Made by a program: the position numbers and the translations under genes
The notes under the pieces: generated by a model
Told to the model about the DNA's origin: nothing
What the model saw: only the letters and a program-made list of their open reading frames with translations
The model's database searches: none
Shown: in pieces, positions 1 through 6,127 of the stretch
How the letters are laid out: each line of letters begins with the position of its first letter
How positions within the stretch are numbered: the stretch's first letter is position 1
Source: an uncultured Eubacteriales bacterium
GTDB lineage: Bacteria > Bacillota > Clostridia > Lachnospirales > Lachnospiraceae
Assembly: GCA_902772745.1 (NCBI GenBank)
Contig: CACYBV010000181.1
Coordinates: forward strand, 1 to 12,925
Reading direction: 5' to 3'
Length of the DNA stretch: 12,925 nt

Positions 1-929
1 ATCAGTCCGCCGGTCAGAAGGATTCCGTCCACCTTTCCCGAGAGCACGCAGCTCTGTTCTCCGATCATCTTGCAGATCTGGTAAATCATCGTATTCCAGA
101 CAAGCGTCGCTTTCGGATCGCCCTGCTCGACAAGCGCGTGAATCGTGTCGGAGTTCGCCGTCCCGAAAAGGTCCACGAATCCTCCTGCCCGGGAGCAGCG
201 AAGCCGCACATCCGCAACCGAATGTTCCTCAATATAGTCGAGAAGCGCGAGTACAGGAACCGATCCGATCCGGGTCGGCGTGAAAGCGCCTTCGCCGTCC
301 GCGCCCATGTTTCCGTCGACCATCCGGCCATGATTATGCGCGGACACCGTAATGCCGCCGTCGATATGAGCGACGATGAAATTAAAATCCTCGTACTTTC
401 CGCCGAGCACTTTTTCCGCGTGATATCCGGCGACCGCCTTCTGGTTCAGTACATGTGAGTGAGAAACGCGGTAAACGCCCTTTATTCCGGTCAGACGCGC
501 GTAGTCGCAATATTCGTCCACATTCGTCGGATTGAGCGTAAAAGCGGGCTTTTTGAAGCGCTGAGCAAACTTCCAAGCGAGCATGACGCCAAGTTTCGCC
601 GGATGTTCCGATCCGCCGACCGCAGCCTCGGTATCGTCATAGAGTTTCTGATCGACCGCGGTGATTCCCCCGGGCTGGGTGCATGCAGATCCCCCGCGCC
701 CGACAAAGGCGTCGATCGACTCCGGATCGATCTTTTCCTCCCGGAGCATCTCCATAATGACTTCGTAGCGGAAGGGGGTCTGCAGATTCACATGCGGATA
801 CTGAAGCAGCACGTCCGCATCATGAAACAGGCTGTGTTCAAAACGCAGGGTTTCATTGTCGAAAAGGCTCACCTTGGTAGAGGTGGAGCCGGGGTTGATG
901 ACTAAGATTCTGTAAGTTTTTTCTGGCAT
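1..929 (-). CDS. buk: Butyrate kinase, C-terminus cut off by window edge
   Basis: Family role: interconverts butyryl phosphate plus ADP with butyrate plus ATP, the cytoplasmic ATP-forming end of the phosphotransbutyrylase/kinase route. Seen: 309 residues starting MPEKTYRILVINPGSTSTK, the N-terminal phosphate-binding motif of the acetate/butyrate kinase (ASKHA) fold; GRGG at 77-80; LNQKAVA at 161-167; a second glycine-rich loop HIDGGITV at 188-195; DGEGAFTPTR at 211-220; and ILLTGG near the edge. Full-length family members are about 355 residues, so roughly 45 are missing. ATG at 927-929 was chosen because AAGGA lies about 10 bases upstream and the motif begins at once. Odd: the second loop reads HIDGG where the usual butyrate kinase form is HLGGG, so it may belong to a divergent subfamily or prefer another short or branched acyl phosphate. 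It lies 38 bases after the acetyltransferase gene, probably on the same transcript. No phosphotransbutyrylase gene precedes it. Confidence 0.92.
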   Translation of the reverse strand, partial: MPEKTYRILVINPGSTSTKVSLFDNETLRFEHSLFHDADVLLQYPHVNLQTPFRYEVIMEMLREEKIDPESIDAFVGRGGSACTQPGGITAVDQKLYDDTEAAVGGSEHPAKLGVMLAWKFAQRFKKPAFTLNPTNVDEYCDYARLTGIKGVYRVSHSHVLNQKAVAGYHAEKVLGGKYEDFNFIVAHIDGGITVSAHNHGRMVDGNMGADGEGAFTPTRIGSVPVLALLDYIEEHSVADVRLRCSRAGGFVDLFGTANSDTIHALVEQGDPKATLVWNTMIYQICKMIGEQSCVLSGKVDGILLTGGL

Positions 930-967
930 AATAATAGGTTCCTTTTTATAGGCTGCGTATCGATATT

Positions 968-1519
968 TTACAGTTCTTTCACCATATATCCGCAGGTAAA
1001 CGGAAAGAACTCATATTTCCTGGTTCCGGTATGAACTGCTCCCGACTTCTCATACCAATTCCGAAGTTGTTTATTCTCTTCAACGATTCCTATGTTTACA
1101 AGTTTACAGCCCTGTTTCTCAGCGGTCTCATAAGCATGTTCCAGCAATTGCTTTCCAATTCCCTGATGCCTGTATTCAGGAAGCACCGCAAGATAATTGA
1201 TCTCACATTCATTGTTATCCTGCATAAGCAATGAATAACAGCCGCAGACGATGCCTTCCAGATCATAAACATACATCCGTCGGGGTTCATTATCCATCTG
1301 CCAGTACAGTTTATCTTCCGTGGCTGCGAATGCAGTAAATCCCGGAGCATTTTTCATTGTAAATCCAAACTCGTCGGCGACAGTCATGAAACTCTTTTTG
1401 ATGACCTCTGCACACACAGGCACATCATTGCGCTTTACTTCCCTGATCAAAGTTTCAATCTCCGAAATCAACTTATTCTTCCTGTTTTTCTGAGCCGCTG
1501 CATAATCCGGCTTATTCAC
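968..1519 (-). CDS. GNAT-family N-acetyltransferase
   Basis: A 183-residue cytoplasmic acetyl-CoA-dependent acetyltransferase of unknown substrate. Seen: an N-terminal helical region (1-30); a central sheet; GNAT motif A, LAVLPEYRHQGIGKQLL, at 110-126 with the RxxGxG pyrophosphate-binding loop at 117-122; and motif B, LRNWYEKSGAV, at 152-162. The likely start is GTG at 1517-1519. It overlaps the pepF stop as GTGA, a typical translational-coupling arrangement, and has no strong Shine-Dalgarno of its own. An internal ATG (residue 45) would remove part of the fold and is less likely. Base composition differs from neighbours: 1021-1260 counts to about 43% GC, against 50-60% in sampled pepF stretches, which hints at a separate origin. 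The substrate (antibiotic, amino acid or protein N-terminus) cannot be told from sequence. Confidence 0.88.
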   Translation of the reverse strand: MNKPDYAAAQKNRKNKLISEIETLIREVKRNDVPVCAEVIKKSFMTVADEFGFTMKNAPGFTAFAATEDKLYWQMDNEPRRMYVYDLEGIVCGCYSLLMQDNNECEINYLAVLPEYRHQGIGKQLLEHAYETAEKQGCKLVNIGIVEENKQLRNWYEKSGAVHTGTRKYEFFPFTCGYMVKEL

Positions 1520-3327
1520 TCAGCTGACTGCCTGATCTCTTCCGTCAGTTTCTCGATTTCGTCGACAATCGATCCGATATAATCAATTGTGTCAAGGAGC
1601 GGCTTGTCAGTCGTAATGTCAATCCCCGCAAGCTTTGCAAGTCCCGCGGGATCCAGCGTCGAGCCGGCGCACAGGACCTTTTTCCAGTCCTCGACAGCCT
1701 TCCCGCCTTCGCGTTCGATCCGAAGCGCTGCCTGAGTCGCGACCGTCAGCCCTGCGCTGTAGGTGTAGGAATACAGGCCCATATAGTAATGCGGCTGGCG
1801 CATCCACGTGAGTTCCGCGCCTTCCGGAAGCTCCACCGCGTCTCCCCAGAAGGTTTCGAGGTTCTTTTTGAAAATGCCGGACAGGGTTTCCGCATTTACA
1901 GAGCCGCCTGCATCAATGATCTTATAGACTTCGCGCTGATACCAGGCTTCCCGCAGATGTGTCACAAAGTTGTGATAATAGGTGTTTCCGATCATGCACG
2001 AAAGCACCCAGCGGCGGAAGCGCGGATCGTTGTTCGTCTTTAAAAGATGATGCGCTAGGAGGATCTCATTCATCGTCGAAGGCGCTTCCACGAAATAGGT
2101 AGAAACGTCCGTATCCCACAGCGACTGTTCGCGGTTCGCGTTCCGGAAGTGCCCCGCGTGACCCAGTTCATGCGCGATCGTAAAGACATCCGACATCCTG
2201 TTGTTCCATGACAGCAGGATAAAGGAACCCCGGTCGTAGGGAGAGGCGCAGAAGCCGCCGGTCATCTTGCCCTGGTTCTTCGCAAAGTCAATCCAGCGGT
2301 CCCGGTAGGCTTCGTCGATCATCGAAACATAGTCCGCGCCAAGGATCGACAGGCCTTCGCGGACGTATTTATGCGATTCCTCGATTGTCACCTTCGGATC
2401 ATAGTCCGGATCCAGCGGAAGCTTGAGGTCGGCAAAGGTCATTTTATCGAGCCCGTAAATCTTCTGAATCAGCTTCGCGTACTTCTGCATATGCGGTGCA
2501 AGCTTCTCCGTAATCAGGTCGATCTGGCGGTCGTACATTTCGCGCGTGACTTTCTGGTCAAAAAGCAGGTAATCAAATACATCCTTAAAGCCGCGGACCT
2601 GCGCCATCGTCCTGTCGGTTTTCACATTTGTGTTGTAAACCTCCGCCGTTACGTTTTCATACTGGCGGATTTTGTCGGAGAAGGCCTTGAAAGCCGCCCG
2701 GCGGACATCCGTATCGCGCTCGTATTCATAATCGTCCTCGAAAAGCGAATAGCCCAGGGGGTATTCCTTCCCGTTCACGGTGAAGTTCGGGAATTTCATG
2801 TCCGCAAGCTTCGCCATGTTGTAAATCTGCTCCGGCGCGTAGAAGGTCGGCGTAAAAGCCGCCAGAACACGCTCGGTTTCCTTCGTGAGCCGGTGCGGCT
2901 TGTCCCGGAGAAGGTCTGAAAGAAAGCCCTTCGCGCCTTTCGTCTTCCCGATCGCCTCCCTGATAATATCCTCACTGCACTGAAGGATCTCCGAACGGAT
3001 AAAGGAAAGCCGGCTTCCCTGTTCCGCGCACATCGCCGAGATTCTTCCGTCCCGCTCCTGGATCTTTGTATCGTAGTAATCCACCGACGCCGCAAGTCCC
3101 GTATAAGACCCGACCAGCGTCTGGATCTTCATATAAGCTTCATATTCGTCAAGGCAGCGGACAATCGTATCCGCATCGGCAAGCTTCCCCTGGTAATCGG
3201 CGCAGATCTTATCCGAAAGCGCCGTCATTTCCTGAACAGCCGCCTGAAATTCCTCTTCTGTCTTATAAATCAGCGACAGATCCCAGGTTTCCTCGACGGG
3301 GACATCTTTTCTCATCACAAGTTCCAT
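1516..3327 (-). CDS. pepF: Oligoendopeptidase F, M3B zinc metallopeptidase
   Basis: A cytoplasmic zinc endopeptidase that cleaves short peptides, feeding amino acid recycling. Seen: 603 residues, matching the usual length of about 600. The N-terminal oligopeptidase F helical domain covers roughly 1-200 and the M3 catalytic domain about 200-590. The zinc signature is TIAHELGHAGH, with H386, E387 and H390. E414 in FVEAPSTMNE is the expected third ligand. KMTGGFC upstream of the zinc site is also typical. No signal peptide. The start at 3325-3327 is supported by AGGAGG 7 bases upstream; a second ATG four codons later is further from that site. It heads a unit with the GNAT gene (4-base overlap) and buk. 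Its ribosome site lies in the downstream arm of a perfect 23-bp inverted repeat, and a TTGACA promoter overlaps the upstream arm, so expression is probably shielded from read-through of the gene before it. Confidence 0.97.
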   Translation of the reverse strand: MELVMRKDVPVEETWDLSLIYKTEEEFQAAVQEMTALSDKICADYQGKLADADTIVRCLDEYEAYMKIQTLVGSYTGLAASVDYYDTKIQERDGRISAMCAEQGSRLSFIRSEILQCSEDIIREAIGKTKGAKGFLSDLLRDKPHRLTKETERVLAAFTPTFYAPEQIYNMAKLADMKFPNFTVNGKEYPLGYSLFEDDYEYERDTDVRRAAFKAFSDKIRQYENVTAEVYNTNVKTDRTMAQVRGFKDVFDYLLFDQKVTREMYDRQIDLITEKLAPHMQKYAKLIQKIYGLDKMTFADLKLPLDPDYDPKVTIEESHKYVREGLSILGADYVSMIDEAYRDRWIDFAKNQGKMTGGFCASPYDRGSFILLSWNNRMSDVFTIAHELGHAGHFRNANREQSLWDTDVSTYFVEAPSTMNEILLAHHLLKTNNDPRFRRWVLSCMIGNTYYHNFVTHLREAWYQREVYKIIDAGGSVNAETLSGIFKKNLETFWGDAVELPEGAELTWMRQPHYYMGLYSYTYSAGLTVATQAALRIEREGGKAVEDWKKVLCAGSTLDPAGLAKLAGIDITTDKPLLDTIDYIGSIVDEIEKLTEEIRQSAE

Positions 3328-3329
3328 AG

Positions 3330-3389
3330 AAAAACCTCCTGAAGTTGTAAAGCCATAACAGTATTACTTTACAACTTCAGGAGGTTTTT
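3330..3389 (-). terminator. Perfect 23-bp hairpin between serine hydrolase gene and pepF, carrying the pepF ribosome site
   Basis: Arms 3330-3352 and 3367-3389 are exact reverse complements (23 of 23) around a 14-base loop (3353-3366). Each arm has AGGAGG or its complement at one end and a run of five A or T at the outer end. On the minus strand the RNA would end in GGAGGUUUUUCUAUG, resembling an intrinsic terminator for the gene ending at 3406, and it buries the pepF Shine-Dalgarno. The outer A/T runs are symmetrical, so it could also act on plus-strand transcripts, although no plus-strand gene is present here. Termination strength is inferred; the U run is short. Confidence 0.75.
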
Positions 3390-3394
3390 GTCAA
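3366..3394 (-). promoter_or_regulatory. Predicted sigma-A promoter for pepF
   Basis: Minus strand: TTGACA (3394 to 3389), a 17-base spacer, then TAAAGT (3371 to 3366, 4 of 6 to TATAAT). The predicted start, about 7 bases downstream, falls near 3359, inside the hairpin loop. That gives a leader of about 31 bases carrying AGGAGG free of the upstream arm. The -35 is a perfect match; the -10 is moderate. Confidence 0.6.
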
Positions 3395-3405
3395 TTATTG
3401 TGTTT

Positions 3406-4425
3406 TCACTGCTCCACCAGCGAGAAATACTTCCGGAACACTTCATCGCAGTTCATCTTCTCGTCATTCAGACAGACTGTGAACGAACGCTTTGTGTCCC
3501 GGTTATAGTAGCTGAAGAACTGCACGCCGGGGTCGAAGCCTTCCAGAAAAACAACGCGGGGATTCTTCTCCGAGATCCAGAAGCCAAGCCCGTAGAAACC
3601 GTCCTCGCCCTTTTCATGAATACTCCACGCCTCTTCAATCAGAGATGAGAACGGGCTTTCTGGATGAAGCTGCGGGTCGAGCGCCCTCCAGAAAAACGCC
3701 ATATCGCGGGGATTGGTGTAGGCTCCGCCGTCTCCGCCTCCGATTACCGGCACCGCATATATATTGCTTCTTCCGTCTGCCTGGTAGGAAGTTGCACGCA
3801 CGACGCCTCCGGGCGCCGGCCCGTCCAGACGGAACAGTCCGCTTTTCTGCATGCCGAAGGGTTCAAACACCGATTCCGAAAGCACCTCGGGAAAGCGTTT
3901 CCCTGTCACTGTTTCCGCAAGCGCGGCGAGAATCACAAATCCGCCGTTGGAATATTTGAACGAGCCCCGGGATGCATACGGAACTTTTGTCTCCTTCCAG
4001 GCCGCCTCCATAAGCGGAAAGAACCGCTCCGGCCTGTCATAGTGATAATTCGCGTCTCCCCGGAGTGCCTGATAAAAATCTTCCACGAACTCTTCGTCGA
4101 AATAATCCGGAACGCCCGACACGTGCTGCAGAAGCGAACGGACCGTCACGGAATCCTCAAGCCACCGAAGGGTTCCGTATCTCTGCGGCATCTTCGCCCT
4201 CTTCAGTATATCCTTCGCACTGTCGTCAAGGCTCATCTGTCCTTTCGAGATCAGAGAAAGAATTACCGCCGCGGTGAACCCCTTCGTGCCGGACGCGGTC
4301 TGGTAGCTGAATGCGGGGTCGTTTAGTACAGAGAAGTTCCTGTCAGCGAGCCCTGCGCTTCCTTCTTCGATCGGATCCGTCCCCTCATATACGCCGAAGA
4401 CGCCTGTAAAATTGTTAAAATCCAT
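3406..4425 (-). CDS. Beta-lactamase-fold serine hydrolase (class C / PBP-like), small form
   Basis: A 339-residue member of the beta-lactamase/transpeptidase-like family (PF00144 type), which includes esterases, D-aminopeptidases and amidases; the substrate is unknown. Seen: active-site tetrad SGTK at 45-48 (S45 nucleophile, K48) in YQTASGTKGFTA; Tyr motif YSN at 158-160; and a late glycine loop around FLEGFDPG (293-300), where the common third motif (H/K)xG is expected but L294-E295-G296 is found. No signal peptide or membrane segment, so probably cytoplasmic, unlike true beta-lactamases. The start ATG at 4423-4425 overlaps the end of the esterase gene by 11 bases, and AGAGGG lies 10 bases upstream inside that gene, pointing to translational coupling. 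It is the last gene of the serine hydrolase group and is followed by the strong hairpin at 3330-3389. The fold assignment is firm; a resistance role is not supported. Confidence 0.88.
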   Translation of the reverse strand: MDFNNFTGVFGVYEGTDPIEEGSAGLADRNFSVLNDPAFSYQTASGTKGFTAAVILSLISKGQMSLDDSAKDILKRAKMPQRYGTLRWLEDSVTVRSLLQHVSGVPDYFDEEFVEDFYQALRGDANYHYDRPERFFPLMEAAWKETKVPYASRGSFKYSNGGFVILAALAETVTGKRFPEVLSESVFEPFGMQKSGLFRLDGPAPGGVVRATSYQADGRSNIYAVPVIGGGDGGAYTNPRDMAFFWRALDPQLHPESPFSSLIEEAWSIHEKGEDGFYGLGFWISEKNPRVVFLEGFDPGVQFFSYYNRDTKRSFTVCLNDEKMNCDEVFRKYFSLVEQ

Positions 4426-6007
4426 CTGTCTCTGTCCCTCTGTCTCTATCTGTCCGGTTGTTTAAGAACAGCCGGAGCACTTCTTCCGCGCGGGCGTTCC
4501 CGTCGATGGCCCGGAACACCGGTTTACCGCCGCATGCTTTACAGAATGACCGCATGGATGCTTCGAAACGCTTCTCCCGATGCGAATAAAGGAAGAAATC
4601 CGGGAGTTTTTCACACCGTTCCGCCATCAGTGCCGGATCGCTTTTTGTGAGCACCTGTTCCGAGCGCCAGTCATCTCCGTAAATTGTCTGCATCCTGTGA
4701 GCGTACTCGGGCGTTTCGTGTCCTTCGTCCTCCGAAAACGGCGTAAGATCCGTATCACAGGCACCGAATGCGGCTGCAAAGTCCGGCTTCCGTAAGCCAA
4801 ACCGTATTGCCCCTAAACCGCCCATCCCGAAGCCGAAGACCAGGCGGTCTTCCGCCTTTTCGGAAAGCGGAAAGTTCTCGAAAAGGTACTGCGGAAGCGC
4901 TTCGGAGATATACCTGTACCAGTTCATCCCCCGCACCATGTCCTCATAATCCGAATGCAGGCCTTCGGGCATTACGACCGCGATTCCAAAATTCTCTGCG
5001 ATTTTCCGGATATCACAGCGGTACAGCAAATCGTCCGCGGATTTCCCTTCATCCATCGGAAGAAGGAGCAGCGGAAATTTCTTTCCCTGTTCCGGAAGCA
5101 GCGAAGGAAGCACCAACGTGAAGCGGGCTGCGACGCCGGGCGAAGGGAAACCGCCGCGGAAGTGCAGGACTGCAGCGGATTCCAAAGCACGCGGAACCTC
5201 TGAAGAAACCTGCATTTCCGGTCCGGGACCTTCCGAAGAACCGCCGGCTTCCGCCCCTTCCATCAGATACGAAAGCACCTCCGGCACCAAAGGGTCCCAG
5301 GTGAAGAAATTATGGCCGCCGGGCGCGATCTTCGTGAACAGCGGGATCCCCTTCTCCCGGAAGATCCGTTCAATCCGGCTGTCCTCATGCCCCGCCATCT
5401 CGTCGTCGCCCCAGCAGAGCGAAAGCCGCGGAAGCGCCTTTCCTTCCGCGAGATTCTTCTCCGCAAGGAAGACCACATCGCGGACCGTACCCCTGCACGC
5501 TTCCGAGGATTCAAAGGCGTCAAACAGTTCATGCCCGCCGCCGTGCTGTCCGTTCTCAAGAAGCGTCATTGTATAGACCATGTCAATCGGCGAACTGAAC
5601 GCCGCCGCTCCGTAAAAACGCTCCGGCAATTCCATCGCAAGCTTGAAACTGCCATGTCCGCCCATCGAAATCCCCATGAGGTAATTGTCTTCGCGGCGCG
5701 CAGAGAGTTTTGTAAATAGCTTCGGCGCTTTTTCCACAACTTCTTTCACGTAAGAGTATCCGGCCTCCCCGTAGGCCATATCCGTATAAACCCCGAGGTA
5801 GGAACTCGGCGCAACAACCGCCATCCCCCGGGCTTCCGCATAACGCGTGATGGAGCTCTGGATCACCGAATCCCCGTATTCGCTGAATGCGCCGTGCAGA
5901 AGCCACAGGACTTTGTATTGCGCCTGTGCCCGATCCGGCAGAAAAACGCCGAATTCCGCGTCTGATTTCAGCACCTCGGATTCAAACTGGATATGATAGT
6001 ATTGCAT
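4415..6007 (-). CDS. Tandem esterase D-like protein with degenerate second domain
   Basis: A 530-residue cytoplasmic protein of two alpha/beta-hydrolase domains of the esterase D / tributyrin esterase type (PF00756-like), which cleave short acyl or feruloyl esters. Domain 1 (about 1-250) has HGAFSEY at 39-45, nucleophile elbow GISMGG at 112-117 (S114), a likely acid at D201 or D202 in CWGDDEM, and H232 in PGGHNFFTW. A Gly/Ser/Glu/Pro linker (251-275) leads to domain 2 (about 278-515), which keeps the layout, but its elbow reads GFGMGG at 392-397 with glycine at the serine position, and AIDGNARAEE replaces the histidine segment. Domain 2 is thus predicted inactive. The start is placed at 6005-6007 because AAAGGG sits 8 bases upstream and the conserved fold begins there; an in-frame ATG at 6101-6103 would add 32 unconvincing residues. 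It lies 120 bases after one beta-lactamase-fold gene and overlaps the next. Confidence 0.85.
   Translation of the reverse strand: MQYYHIQFESEVLKSDAEFGVFLPDRAQAQYKVLWLLHGAFSEYGDSVIQSSITRYAEARGMAVVAPSSYLGVYTDMAYGEAGYSYVKEVVEKAPKLFTKLSARREDNYLMGISMGGHGSFKLAMELPERFYGAAAFSSPIDMVYTMTLLENGQHGGGHELFDAFESSEACRGTVRDVVFLAEKNLAEGKALPRLSLCWGDDEMAGHEDSRIERIFREKGIPLFTKIAPGGHNFFTWDPLVPEVLSYLMEGAEAGGSSEGPGPEMQVSSEVPRALESAAVLHFRGGFPSPGVAARFTLVLPSLLPEQGKKFPLLLLPMDEGKSADDLLYRCDIRKIAENFGIAVVMPEGLHSDYEDMVRGMNWYRYISEALPQYLFENFPLSEKAEDRLVFGFGMGGLGAIRFGLRKPDFAAAFGACDTDLTPFSEDEGHETPEYAHRMQTIYGDDWRSEQVLTKSDPALMAERCEKLPDFFLYSHREKRFEASMRSFCKACGGKPVFRAIDGNARAEEVLRLFLNNRTDRDRGTETDGF
4425..4454 (-). repeat. Four-copy GACAGA repeat at a gene overlap
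   Basis: On the minus strand GACAGA occurs at 4449-4454, 4439-4444, 4431-4436 and 4425-4430, the last two directly adjacent. The repeat encodes the C-terminus of the esterase (RTDRDRGTETDGF), contains the AGAGGG ribosome site of the next gene, and its last A is the first base of that gene's ATG. It may be chance low complexity. Confidence 0.6.
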
Positions 6008-6127
6008 CTCTGACACCCTTTCCATTTCCGTCATCCCCAAGCACAGCCGAAGGAACCTCTCCGGGAGAGTATCCGTTGCTAAGGGGATTCCCCGACTCGG
6101 CACGGCCCGCCTGTCATGACACAGTAT
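6008..6127 (-). other. 120-base gap with three short palindromes
   Basis: Between the large serine hydrolase and the tandem esterase. It holds TGTCATGACA (6112-6121, perfect), GGGGATTCCCC (6083-6093) and CTCTCCGGGAGAG (6057-6069), both perfect around one central base. None has a T-run, so none looks like an intrinsic terminator, and no good -35/-10 pair was found. The gap may carry RNA structure or an operator within one transcript; nothing here identifies a regulator. Confidence 0.35.

Noticed and set aside
930..967. A separate promoter for butyrate kinase, based on TATAAA just before its ribosome site
   Set aside because: Transcription would start within about 15 bases of the ATG, removing the ribosome site, and the -35 is poor.
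6008..6103. An N-terminal extension of the tandem esterase
   Set aside because: The 32 extra residues do not resemble the family, and a well-spaced AAAGGG precedes the ATG at 6007.
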